Made by a program: the position numbers and the translations under genes. A DNA stretch of 64,000 nucleotides, from the NCBI RefSeq assembly GCF_000067165.1, contig NC_010162.1, forward strand, positions 8,253,001 through 8,317,000, written 5' to 3'. The DNA is from Sorangium cellulosum So ce56 (GTDB lineage Bacteria; Myxococcota_A; Polyangia; Polyangiales; Polyangiaceae). The notes beneath the pieces were generated by a model that saw only the letters and a list, made by a program, of their open reading frames with translations, searched no databases and was not told where the DNA came from. Position 1 is the stretch's first letter. Every line of letters starts with the position of its first letter. This document shows positions 16,677 through 25,043 of this stretch, piece by piece.

Positions 16677-19258
16677 GCGCTTGCGTCACGCTGGAGGAGG
16701 TCGTCGCGGCGGCGCACGCGCGGAGCGCCTCGCTGGTGCCGGAGACCTCGGGTTACCTCGCGCTCGCCGTCAGCGACGCGACGTCGCGCCTGCCCCTCAG
16801 GCTCGACGATCGCGCGGTGCTGCTCACGACCGAGGGCACCGTCACGGTGCGCACGCGCGGCGAGGCGGTGGCGCCGGCCGAGGCCGCGCGGCTGCTCCGC
16901 GACCTGCTCGCCCGGCTCCTCGCCGCGTCCGCCGGCAGCATGCCCAACCTCACGGCGACGGCGCGCCCGCGCCCCGCGCACGAGCAGGACCCGGAAGCCG
17001 TCGCGCGGGAGCTCGAGGCCGCGCTGATCCCGGTGAACCGCAACGCCGCCCGGCGGGCGCTGGCGCGGCTCGCCCGTGAGACGCTGCGCGCCAAGGAGGC
17101 CGGCCGGCTGAGGCGCCCGCGCCCGGAGGTCCAGGCGAGGCCTGCGGCGCCGGAAGCGGACGAGGTGCCGCCGCCGCCGCAAGCGGAGCAAGCGCGGCGC
17201 GATGCGACCGCCGCCGCCGCGCGCAGCGACGCTCCCGCTGCCGCGCGCAGCGACGCCCCCGCTGCCCCGCTGCCGAATCCCATCGTGGAGCTCACGCTCA
17301 GCCCCGGCCCGGTCGCACCTGCGGTCGTGGAGCTCACGCTCAGCCCCGGGCTCGTCGCGTGTGCAATCGCCGGGGTGGCGCGCCCGGCGCCTGCGAGCGC
17401 GGGCGATGCTGCCGGGGCGGTAGCTGTCGCGCCGTGTCCCGAGGACCCGCCGGCGCCTGCGCACGCCGACGAGCAGGTCGAGGCGCTGCCGGAGCCGACC
17501 CCGACCATCGTGCAGGCGGTGGTTGAGCTCCATGAGGCCGCAGCGCCGGCCGAGATCCCGGTCATCCCGGAGCTCATCGAGCCTGCCCGGACGATCGCGC
17601 CGGTGGCGCCGCTCGCGCGCGCGGCGGCGGAGATGGCCGCTGAAGAAGCGCCGCCCGTGCCCGCGCCATCGCTCGTCGTCGGCGGCCCCTCTGCCTGCAG
17701 CGAAGCGCTCACGAGCCCTGAGGGGATCGAGGTGCTCCTCGTCGACTTCTCCCCGGATTCCGCCGCCGTCGCGCTGTCTTCCCGGGAACCGACGCCGACC
17801 GATTCGATCCTCGTCGAGCTCTCCCCGGATCCCGCCGAGGTCGCGCCGCTCTCGCAGGAGCCGACGCCGACCGTGGCCATGGCCGTCTGGGAGGAGCGGG
17901 AGGCCGCCGACGGGGCCGTGCTCTCGCACGTGGCGGACGCGCCTTCCAGCGTGAGCGAGGTCCCGGAGGCCATCGAGACGTCGCGCGCGCCCGCCATCCA
18001 GTTCATGGCGGCGGACGCGGCGCTCCAGGCCACACCGGCCTATGGCGCCTGGCCGCTCGTTCGTCGGGCAGACCTCGTCGTGCCCGCGGTTCCTCGAGCG
18101 GCCGTCGCGCCGTTCGACGAAACGCCAGCAGCGCGTCACACGCTGCCCTGGCCCCTTCCGGCGCAGCGCGACGACGACGCTCCGGCTGCGCCGCACCCGA
18201 CTCCGGCTGCGCCGATCGAGGCCTTGCTGGCGGCGGAGGCCGACGGTCCGGAAACCGCGCACGCCGGCGCGCCGCCCTCGGACGCAGCGGCTCCCGAGCA
18301 GCCGCGCGCCGATCTGGCGCCCGAGCAGCCCCCCGCTGTTCTGGCTCCGGAGGAGCCGCCCGCGGACGCTGCTCCCGAGCAGCCCCCCGCTGTTCTGGCT
18401 CCGGAGGAGCCGCCCGCGGACGCTGCTCCCGAGCAGCCCCCCGCTGTTCTGGCTCCGGAGGAGCCGCCCGCGGACGCTGCTCCCGAGCAGTCCCCCGCTG
18501 TTCTGGCTCCGGAGGAGCCGCCCGCGGACGCAGCTCCCGAGCCGTCCCCCGCTGTTCTGGCTCCCGAGGAACTGCCCGCAGACGAAGCAGCTCCCGAGCA
18601 GCCGCGCGCCGACCTCGCGCCCGAGCAGCCCCCCGTTGACCTCGCGCCCGCGGATGCAGCGTCAGCGCAGCCTCCCGCCGACGCAGAGCCGCAAGAGACG
18701 CCGTGCCCGGCGGAGCTCGGTCCCATCGATGCGATCGTGTGGAACGCCTCGCGGCGATCCCGGAGCGCGCGACCTCCCGCGGATGGCGTCGGCGCGGGCG
18801 CGTCCCGGGTCGACGAGCTCGTCGCGCGCTTCGTCGCGCAGTCCGAGCACAGCGCGCAGCGCCGCGCGGCGCGCAGCATGAAGGCGCTCGCTGGCCTCGA
18901 CCTCACCCTCACGCCGCCGCCGGTCGCTGCTGTCTCCGGCACCTCCGCGCGCGCCATCCCCGGCGCGCGCCCGCCGCTCGCCGGGGCGCTGAGCCCCGTT
19001 GCATCCGAGCTCCCCACGCCCGGATCCGCTCCGGTCGCCCTGATGCACGACGGCAGCAGGCCGCCTGTGCCGCTGGTGGCCCCGCGCCGGCGAGGTCTGT
19101 CCTTGTGGCTCGCGCTCCTCGCGCTCGCCCTGCTCTGCGCCGGGCTCGCTGGAACGCTGCGGCCGGAGGTCTTCGCCTCGCTGACGGAGCCGCTCGCACG
19201 GGGAGCGCTCCAGATCGTCCCGCGCGCCGAGGCGAGGGCGCCCTCCCCTCACGATTGA
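16673..19258 (+). CDS. Large Pro/Ala-rich repeat protein with C-terminal membrane anchor
   Basis: A GTG at 16673 that overlaps the hisF stop opens an 861-residue frame. The first 145 residues look folded and alpha/beta (TLEEVVAAAHARSASLVPET, VLLTTEGTVTVRTRGEAV, a Leu/Arg-rich helix). They are followed by about 600 residues of acidic Pro/Ala/Glu sequence with phrases such as VELTLSPGPVAP and LSQEPTPTVAMAV, and five tandem copies of an 18-residue unit. Near the C-terminus lie a short basic helix, then one transmembrane segment (LWLALLALALLCAGLAGTL) and a 40-residue tail. No known family was recognised. It may be an extended cell-envelope or polar scaffold protein. The hisF coupling fixes the start but does not suggest a role in histidine synthesis. 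Confidence 0.65.
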   Translation: MSACVTLEEVVAAAHARSASLVPETSGYLALAVSDATSRLPLRLDDRAVLLTTEGTVTVRTRGEAVAPAEAARLLRDLLARLLAASAGSMPNLTATARPRPAHEQDPEAVARELEAALIPVNRNAARRALARLARETLRAKEAGRLRRPRPEVQARPAAPEADEVPPPPQAEQARRDATAAAARSDAPAAARSDAPAAPLPNPIVELTLSPGPVAPAVVELTLSPGLVACAIAGVARPAPASAGDAAGAVAVAPCPEDPPAPAHADEQVEALPEPTPTIVQAVVELHEAAAPAEIPVIPELIEPARTIAPVAPLARAAAEMAAEEAPPVPAPSLVVGGPSACSEALTSPEGIEVLLVDFSPDSAAVALSSREPTPTDSILVELSPDPAEVAPLSQEPTPTVAMAVWEEREAADGAVLSHVADAPSSVSEVPEAIETSRAPAIQFMAADAALQATPAYGAWPLVRRADLVVPAVPRAAVAPFDETPAARHTLPWPLPAQRDDDAPAAPHPTPAAPIEALLAAEADGPETAHAGAPPSDAAAPEQPRADLAPEQPPAVLAPEEPPADAAPEQPPAVLAPEEPPADAAPEQPPAVLAPEEPPADAAPEQSPAVLAPEEPPADAAPEPSPAVLAPEELPADEAAPEQPRADLAPEQPPVDLAPADAASAQPPADAEPQETPCPAELGPIDAIVWNASRRSRSARPPADGVGAGASRVDELVARFVAQSEHSAQRRAARSMKALAGLDLTLTPPPVAAVSGTSARAIPGARPPLAGALSPVASELPTPGSAPVALMHDGSRPPVPLVAPRRRGLSLWLALLALALLCAGLAGTLRPEVFASLTEPLARGALQIVPRAEARAPSPHD
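18317..18589 (+). repeat. Five tandem 54-bp coding repeats (18-aa units)
   Basis: The unit encodes APEQPPAVLAPEEPPADA. Copies begin at 18317, 18371, 18425, 18479 and 18533; the first three are almost identical in DNA, the last two diverge (EQS, EPS, ELPADEA). Near-identity at the nucleotide level points to recent expansion by slippage or unequal exchange, so copy number may vary between strains. Confidence 0.9.
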
Positions 19259-19291
19259 CGTTGCCCCGGGGGAGCGACGACACTCGTCGCC

Positions 19292-19675
19292 ATGCAAGAG
19301 CAGAGCATGGCGATCGTGAAGTCGCTCGTGAGCGTGGCGTGGGCGGACGGCGAGTTCCACGAGGCCGAGCGCGAGATGGTGGAGGGGCTGATCGCGGCGT
19401 TCGAGGCGAACGAGGACCAGGCGAAGGAGATCCGCGCCTACGCCTCCCAGCGAAGGACCCTGGACGACGTGCCGCTCGGCGAGCTCGGCGGCGACGACCG
19501 CCGCGCGCTGCTGCAGCACGCCGTGCTGCTCACGTTCGTCGACGGCGAGCAGCACGACGCGGAGAAGCAGTACATCGCCGCGCTGAGCAAGAAGCTCGAT
19601 CTCCCCGAGCCGGAGTCCGCGGAGATCATCCAGGCGGCCGAGGCCCGCGCCCGACGCCTCCTGACCTTGCTCTGA
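19292..19675 (+). CDS. TerB-like protein
   Basis: The 127-residue all-helical protein resembles the TerB/DjlA-N family: AWADGEFHEAEREMVEGLI at residues 15-33 and LLTFVDGEQHDAEKQYIAALS at 77-97 form two related halves, each with the D-G-x-x acidic turn that is thought to bind metal. TerB modules occur in tellurite-resistance and stress-related membrane complexes, but isolated TerB proteins are common and mostly uncharacterised. No other ter gene is present here. ATG 19292 is taken as start; an alternative ATG lies five codons later. A GGGGGAG sequence lies upstream. No signal peptide is present. Confidence 0.75.
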   Translation: MQEQSMAIVKSLVSVAWADGEFHEAEREMVEGLIAAFEANEDQAKEIRAYASQRRTLDDVPLGELGGDDRRALLQHAVLLTFVDGEQHDAEKQYIAALSKKLDLPEPESAEIIQAAEARARRLLTLL

Positions 19676-20104
19676 CGCAGCCTGCGCGGCGCCCGAACGC
19701 CGCTGCCCGGCCGCCGCCGGGACTCCCGCTGCGACCTCGGCCGGCCGCCCTCGCCGGCCGGCCGTGATCCTCCGTGCTCCGCGAGGAAACCGACCCTCCA
19801 GGCGAAGTCGCTCCGCCGCTGCGCGCCGCGCGGTCATGGCTCACCGAGCAGGCCTGCGCGCGCGAGGTGCCCCGGACAGCGTCGCGCAGCGCAATGCGGG
19901 CATCGTCAAAGGCGCGTCACACGCCGCGCATCCCCCACCCACCGCACCATCTCCACACCTTCACCTCCAGGCGGCATTTCCAGCAAGGAAAGGCCCTCGC
20001 GGGATAGCGACAGCAGAATCTCTTGACAACGTGGACGGCATGCAAGACGATATCCAACAAAGATAACGACTTTCATTTTCATGTTCATGAAGGGATCGCC
20101 GACC
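19676..20104. other. Intergenic region with GC hairpin and a weak promoter candidate
   Basis: This 429-base region follows the TerB-like gene. An 8-bp hairpin (CGGCCGGC 19738-19745, GCCGGCCG 19753-19760) may end that transcript, but there is no T-run. Farther on, the sequence becomes AT-richer, with TTGACA at 20023-20028 and only weak -10 matches after it. This is the best promoter guess for the delta-60 gene. Pyrimidine-rich sequence occupies about 19920-19975. No gene was recognised. Confidence 0.4.
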
Positions 20105-21757
20105 ATGCCTGTGAAGAGAACCTGGTTGTCCGCGCAGCGGACCGTGCTCGCGACGTTCGGACTTTCCTGGTGCGTGCTGCTCGGCGGAGTGGCCGCGTGC
20201 GGAGACGACTCCGGCGACTCAGCGAACTCCGGGGGCGGCGGCGCTGGCGGAGCTCCCTCGACGAGCAGCAGCGGCGGCGGCGGCGCTGGCGAGGGCGGCG
20301 GCACCGGCGGCAGCGACACCGGCGGCGGCGGCGCTGGCGAGGGCGGCGCTGGCGAGGGCGGCGGCACCGGCGGCAGCGACACCGGCGGCGGCGGCGCCGG
20401 CGAGGGCGGCGGCACCGGCGGCGGCGACACCGGCGGCGGCGGCGCTGGCGAGGGCGGCGGCACCGGCGGCGGCGAAACCGGCGAGGAGCCTTGGTCGACC
20501 GGATTCGCAGGGGTCGTGGCGCTCGACGAAGCCACGGACGACCGCTTCTGGGCCGTCGCGTTCGACGCCGAGTCCAGAGCTTACGCTGCCGGGCACGTGG
20601 CCGTGGCGGGCGACACGTACATGGCGGTGGCGCGCTTCAAGACCGATGGCTCGTTCGACACGACCTTCGGCACGAACGGGGTCGCGAGGGTCAACGTGGT
20701 CGCAGGCAAGACCACGGAGACCGCGCGCGGCATCGTCCTGCAGTCGGACGGGAAGATCGTGCTCGCCGGCCAGGTCGAGCACGACCCGAGCGCCACGTCG
20801 TCGGACGCGGATCTCGCGGTCGTGCGGTTCAACACCGACGGCACGCTGGATACGACCTTCGGCACGGAGGGCATCGCCATCCACGATCTCGGCGCCGGCG
20901 AGGGCAACACGGGCGATCTGCTCTGGGGCGTCGACCGCGACGCCAGCGATCGGCTGGTCCTCTTCGCCAGCAGGAAGGCGGCGGCTCGCGCCGATCGGGA
21001 TCGCGCGATCGTGCGGCTCACCGCGAACGGCGCCCTGGACACCACGTTCGCGACGGAGGGCGTCCACACGCTCGACGTCGACGGGCTGAACCTGGGTGAC
21101 AACCCGCGCAACGGGTTCGTGCAGGCCGACGGCAAGATCTTCTCTTCCGGCTACACGAGCGTGGGCGGCAGGAACCAGATCGTGCTGCTGCGGCTGAACC
21201 AGGACGGCACCCCGGATACGACCTTCTCGTCGGACGGCGTCGTGAGGCTCGCGCCGTTCCCGCTCGGCATGGCCGAGGCCTACGGCGCGGCTCGCCAGTC
21301 GGACGGCAAGTACGTGACCACCGGATACGGGCGCGCCGAGGAGAGCGGGGCCGTGGATCTCGTGTCCTTCCGCGTCACGGCCACGGGCGGATTCGACCCG
21401 TCCTGGGGCGTGGGCGGCGGCGTCCTCCTCGACGTGGCAGGCGACAACGACCGCGGGCGCAACCTCCTCGCCCTGCCCGACGATCGCGTCGTGATGGTCG
21501 GGAGCGTCACCCCCGCGACGGGCAACGTCGACGGGATGATCGCCCTGTTCGACAAGAACGGCGCCCTGGACACGCGCTTCGATCCCAACGGATACCGGCG
21601 CTACAGCTTCGATCGCTCCGACGACTCGCTCTACGGCGTCGCGCTGTCGCCGAACGGCGCGTGGCTCGCGGCCGCCGGGTACCGGTCCGACGGCGACGGG
21701 CCCGAGGACGACGACGCGACGCTGGTCCTGCTGCCGGTCCCGGCGCAGAGGGACTGA
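20105..21757 (+). CDS. Delta-60 repeat lipoprotein
   Basis: The 550-residue product has a lipoprotein signal (basic residues, WCVLLGGVAAC with Cys as the lipidation site), then an approximately 90-residue Gly-rich linker of GGTGGSDTGGGGAGEGG units, then about seven delta-60 repeats. These repeats are recognised by phrases such as FDTTFGTNGVARV, LQSDGKIVLAGQV, LDTTFGTEGIAI, and QADGKIFSSGYT, and form a beta-propeller-like surface domain. Similar proteins are abundant in myxobacteria and are assumed to be outer-membrane or extracellular. ATG 20105 is chosen because AAGGGA sits nine bases upstream and the signal begins there; ATGs at 20081 and 20087 are alternatives. Confidence 0.82.
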   Translation: MPVKRTWLSAQRTVLATFGLSWCVLLGGVAACGDDSGDSANSGGGGAGGAPSTSSSGGGGAGEGGGTGGSDTGGGGAGEGGAGEGGGTGGSDTGGGGAGEGGGTGGGDTGGGGAGEGGGTGGGETGEEPWSTGFAGVVALDEATDDRFWAVAFDAESRAYAAGHVAVAGDTYMAVARFKTDGSFDTTFGTNGVARVNVVAGKTTETARGIVLQSDGKIVLAGQVEHDPSATSSDADLAVVRFNTDGTLDTTFGTEGIAIHDLGAGEGNTGDLLWGVDRDASDRLVLFASRKAAARADRDRAIVRLTANGALDTTFATEGVHTLDVDGLNLGDNPRNGFVQADGKIFSSGYTSVGGRNQIVLLRLNQDGTPDTTFSSDGVVRLAPFPLGMAEAYGAARQSDGKYVTTGYGRAEESGAVDLVSFRVTATGGFDPSWGVGGGVLLDVAGDNDRGRNLLALPDDRVVMVGSVTPATGNVDGMIALFDKNGALDTRFDPNGYRRYSFDRSDDSLYGVALSPNGAWLAAAGYRSDGDGPEDDDATLVLLPVPAQRD

Positions 21758-21937
21758 CGCTCACACGACCGACGCGCGCCGGGAGGCGCCCCCCCGCCGC
21801 GCCGTGCTGGCAGGCGGGGGAGCGCTCCCTCCGTGTTGACGGGCAGGGAACGACGGACGATTCTCGCGCGAAACGAGCTCGGGGCCGCCGCGACACCGGC
21901 GGGCCCCGGGCGAGCGCGCGCATCTCGGAGAGGCTGC

Positions 21938-23386
21938 ATGAACAGCGTGAGGCCGACAATGAACCGCGCCCGGAGCGAGAGGGCGGGCCGCCGCCTCTCG
22001 ACAGCGCTCCTGCTGTCGCTCGTCGGCGTCGCCGCGGCCGCCGGGTGCCGCAAGCCGCCCCCGGACGAGGTGGTCTATACGGGCCAGGGCGCGGGGCCCG
22101 GCGTCGTGCAGCCGCCGGGCAGCGGCGGGTCCGCGCCCGTGCCATCGACCGGGAGCGGCGCCACGAGCACCACGGCGGCCTCCTCCGCGATCGCCACGAC
22201 CGCTGGCGCGGGGGGCGCCGGGGGCGCCGGCGGCGCGGGGGGCGGCGATCCGGCCCCCGGCGACGTGTGCCCTCCGGTCCCCGTGGCGGAAGGCCCCTTC
22301 AGCAAGGCCAAGCTGATCACCGCGGCGGCGGACTGCGCGCTGAACCGCGCCTGCGAGTTCGAGGCGCAGGCGCGCGCGCTGCACGAGAGCGCCGCGGCCC
22401 TCGCCCGCGGCCCGGGCGAGCCGAGCGCCGCCGCCGCGCGCGGCGCCTGGCTCGCCGCCGTGGCGGTCTGGCAGGAGGTGGAGCTCTTCCGCTTCGGCCC
22501 CGCGGCGAGCTCCACGCAGCCCGGAGGACAGGACCTCCGGGATCAGATCTACTCCTGGCCCCTCGTGAGCCGGTGCAAGATCGAGGAGCAGATCGTGAGC
22601 CGCGCCTACGCGCAGCCGAGCTTCTCCTCGTCGCTCATCAACGGGCGCGGCCTCGCGGCGCTCGAGTACCTCGCCTTCTACGGCGGCGGCGACAACGCCT
22701 GCTCGCAGTACTCGCCCATCAACGCGAGCCGCACCTGGGCGGCGCTCGGCGCGGGCGAGCTCGCGCAGCGCAAGGCCGATTACGCCGCCGCGGCGGCCGC
22801 GGACGTGCTCGCCCAGGCGGGCGCGCTCGCGCGCGCGTGGGCGCCCGAGGCGGGGAGCTTCCGGCAGAAGCTCATCCAGGCCGGCCAGGGGAGCCCCGTC
22901 TTCGCGACCGAGCAGGACGCGCTCAACGCGGTGAGCGACGCGATGTTCTATGTCGAGAAGGAGCTGAAGGACTGGAAGCTCGGGCGCCCGCTCGGCTTCA
23001 CCGAGGACTGCGTCACGCCCACCTGCCCGGAGGCGCTCGAGTCCCGCTTTGCCCTGGCCTCGGCGGCGCACATCCGGGCCAACCTGCGCGGCTTCCGGCG
23101 CCTGTTCCAGGGCTGCGGCGAGGGCGGCCAGGGCGTCGGGTTCGACGACTGGCTGCGCGCGGTCGACTCCGCCGATCTCGCCGATCGCATGCTGCAGGCG
23201 CTGTCGGAAGCCCAGTCGGCCGTGGACGCGCTCGACCTGCCGCTGGAGCAGGCGCTCTCGACCGACCGGGCGAAGGTCGAGTCGGTCTACACCGCCGTGA
23301 AGGCCCTGACGGACCTGCTCAAGACGGAGTTCGTCAGCGCGCTGAACCTCGAGCTGCCCCAGTCGTCGGAAGGTGACAACGACTGA
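21938..23386 (+). CDS. Imelysin family lipoprotein (peptidase M75-like)
   Basis: The 482-residue product has a basic N-terminus and a lipoprotein signal ending in AAAAGC, a Ser/Gly/Ala-rich linker to about residue 95, and then an imelysin domain. Imelysin landmarks include LHESAAAL, AVAVWQEVELFRFGP, the helix RGLAALEYLAFYG, and the C-terminal repeat of the same helical bundle (FDDWLRAV). Imelysins are periplasmic iron-uptake-associated proteins (IrpA, EfeO-like and ICMP relatives); despite the peptidase name, proteolysis is doubtful. The ATG at 21938 has GGAGAGG upstream. The stop codon lies beyond the GTG of the next gene (14-base overlap), so the HTTM protein is co-translated. Confidence 0.87.
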   Translation: MNSVRPTMNRARSERAGRRLSTALLLSLVGVAAAAGCRKPPPDEVVYTGQGAGPGVVQPPGSGGSAPVPSTGSGATSTTAASSAIATTAGAGGAGGAGGAGGGDPAPGDVCPPVPVAEGPFSKAKLITAAADCALNRACEFEAQARALHESAAALARGPGEPSAAAARGAWLAAVAVWQEVELFRFGPAASSTQPGGQDLRDQIYSWPLVSRCKIEEQIVSRAYAQPSFSSSLINGRGLAALEYLAFYGGGDNACSQYSPINASRTWAALGAGELAQRKADYAAAAAADVLAQAGALARAWAPEAGSFRQKLIQAGQGSPVFATEQDALNAVSDAMFYVEKELKDWKLGRPLGFTEDCVTPTCPEALESRFALASAAHIRANLRGFRRLFQGCGEGGQGVGFDDWLRAVDSADLADRMLQALSEAQSAVDALDLPLEQALSTDRAKVESVYTAVKALTDLLKTEFVSALNLELPQSSEGDND

Positions 23387-24851
23387 GCCCCCTGGCCGCG
23401 CGGGCCCCCTCGGGCTCGCGACGGCGTGGTCGCGCGCGGCCGCGGCGCTGCATCGAGCGCTGCTTCGCCCGGTCGACATCGCCTGGCTCGCGGCGTTCCG
23501 CGCCCTGTTCGGGCTCACGATGTGCGTGAGCATGGCGCGCTTCATCGCGTATGGGTGGATCGACGAGTTCTTCGTCAAGCCGGGCTTTCACTTCAAGTAC
23601 TGGGGCCTCGCGTGGGTCGAGCCGCTCTCGCCGGCCGGGATGCACGCCCTGTTCTGGGCGCTCGCGGCGCTCGCCCTGGCGCTCGCCCTCGGCTTCATGT
23701 TCCGCGTCGCGGCGCCCCTGTTCGTCGTCGGCTTCACCTACCTGCAGGTCATCGACGTCACGACGTACCTCAACCACTACTACCTGGCGAGCCTGCTGGG
23801 CCTGTTGCTCGCGGCGTCGCCGGCGCACCGCGCCTGGTCCATCGACGCGCTGCTCTCGCGGCGCAGCGAGCGCTCCGTCTCCGCCGCGTGGCTCTACCTG
23901 CTGCGCTTCCAGGTCGGCGTCGTGTACACGTTCGCGGGGCTCGCCAAGGCCCACGCCGACTGGCTCCTGCACGCGCAGCCGCTCCGCATCTGGCTCGGCT
24001 CGCGCACGGACATGCCGGTCCTCGGCCCGCTCTTCACGCACCCGTGGGCCGCGCCGCTCATGAGCTGGGCGGGCTTCCTGTTCGACACCAGCATCGTCTG
24101 GCTGCTCCTCTGCCGGAGGCTCCGCCCCTTCGCGTACGCCGCGGTGATCCTGTTCCACGTCGTCACGCGCGCGCTGTTTCCGATCGGGATGTTCCCGGTG
24201 ATCATGGTCCTCTCCGCGCTCGTGTTCTTCCCCCCGGAGTGGCCCCGGCGGCTCCTCTCCCGGCTCCGAGCGCGCGCGCTCCCCGCCCGCGGCGACGCCG
24301 ACGCGCCGCAAGCGCCGCAAGCGACCACAGACGAACCTGCCCTCCCCCCGGCGGCGCCGCGCTCGCGATCGCTGCGCGCCCTCGGGCTCGCGCTGGGCGC
24401 CGCGTACTGCGCGGTTCAGCTCGCGATGCCGCTCCGTTTCCTTGCGTACGGCGGCAACGTGCGCTGGCACGAGCAGGGGATGCGCTTCTCCTGGCGCGTG
24501 ATGGTGCGCGAGAAGAACGGGAGCGTCACCTTCATCGTCCGCAGCAGGCAGACCGGCCGGACATGGCATGTGAGCCCGCGGGAGTACCTGACGCGCCTGC
24601 AGGAGCGCGAGATGGCGGGCCAGCCCGATCTCATCCTGCAGCTCTCCCATCACATCCGTGAGGACTTCGAGCGCCGCGGCCGCGGGCCGGTGGAGGTGCG
24701 CGCCGACGCCCTCGTCTCGCTCAACGGCCGCCGCATCGCGCGCCTCATCGATCCCGGCGTCGATCTCGCCGCGGTCAGCGACGGCCTCGGCCCGGCGCCC
24801 TACATCCTTCCAGCTCCAGAGGGTCCTCCCCCCCACATCCGCCCCCTCTGA
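23373..24851 (+). CDS. HTTM / vitamin-K-dependent gamma-carboxylase-like membrane protein
   Basis: The frame starts at a GTG within the end of the imelysin gene and encodes 492 residues. Four to five transmembrane helices in residues 30-290 match the horizontally transferred transmembrane (HTTM) domain shared with gamma-glutamyl carboxylase: DIAWLAAFRALFGLTMCVSM, a WVEPLSPAGMHALFW loop, TYLNHYYLASLLGLLLAASP, LRFQVGVVYTFAGLAKAHADWL and FPVIMVLSALVFFPPEWP. The C-terminal 150 residues are soluble, with a beta-rich part (MRFSWRVMVREKNGSVTFIV). In many proteobacteria this family neighbours imelysins and TonB receptors and is assumed to serve iron acquisition. Bacterial members have not generally been shown to carboxylate glutamate. 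Confidence 0.87.
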   Translation: MTTTEPPGRAGPLGLATAWSRAAAALHRALLRPVDIAWLAAFRALFGLTMCVSMARFIAYGWIDEFFVKPGFHFKYWGLAWVEPLSPAGMHALFWALAALALALALGFMFRVAAPLFVVGFTYLQVIDVTTYLNHYYLASLLGLLLAASPAHRAWSIDALLSRRSERSVSAAWLYLLRFQVGVVYTFAGLAKAHADWLLHAQPLRIWLGSRTDMPVLGPLFTHPWAAPLMSWAGFLFDTSIVWLLLCRRLRPFAYAAVILFHVVTRALFPIGMFPVIMVLSALVFFPPEWPRRLLSRLRARALPARGDADAPQAPQATTDEPALPPAAPRSRSLRALGLALGAAYCAVQLAMPLRFLAYGGNVRWHEQGMRFSWRVMVREKNGSVTFIVRSRQTGRTWHVSPREYLTRLQEREMAGQPDLILQLSHHIREDFERRGRGPVEVRADALVSLNGRRIARLIDPGVDLAAVSDGLGPAPYILPAPEGPPPHIRPL

Positions 24852-24916
24852 TCGACACGCGCGTCCACGTCGGCCGCCCCGCTCCACAGCGCTCTCCGCC
24901 CACCTCTGCACCACGC

Positions 24917-25043
24917 AGAGCGGCGGTCACCCGCACAGGAGACGGGCCCAGATCCGCGTTTTCGGCGCGCAAGCGGACTCCAGTGCGCTGAGCACCGAAA
25001 ACGTCGAGGTGGGCCCGTCTCCTGTGCGGGTGACCGCCGCTCT
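24917..25043. terminator. Long 127-base hairpin between convergent genes (bidirectional terminator candidate)
   Basis: A perfect 34-bp inverted repeat has arms at 24917-24950 and 25010-25043. Inside it, after a symmetrical 6-base mismatch, a further 9-bp pair (24957-24965 with 24995-25003) and a 5-bp pair (24967-24971 with 24984-24988) close on a 12-base loop. The whole element is self-complementary enough to fold as one long stem. It sits between the HTTM stop and the TonB receptor stop; the receptor's TAG overlaps the outer right arm by two bases. No U-run is present, so Rho-independent termination in the classical sense is uncertain. No target-site duplication was found. Confidence 0.7.

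Noticed and set aside
20230..20490. Gly-rich GGC repeats read as a possible CRISPR or satellite array
   Set aside because: The repeats are in-frame codons for a Gly/Thr/Ser linker in a lipoprotein; no spacers and no regular repeat unit.
24917..25043. Inverted repeat as the ends of an insertion sequence
   Set aside because: The spacer is only 59 bases, there is no transposase and no target duplication next to the arms; a terminator or palindromic element fits better.
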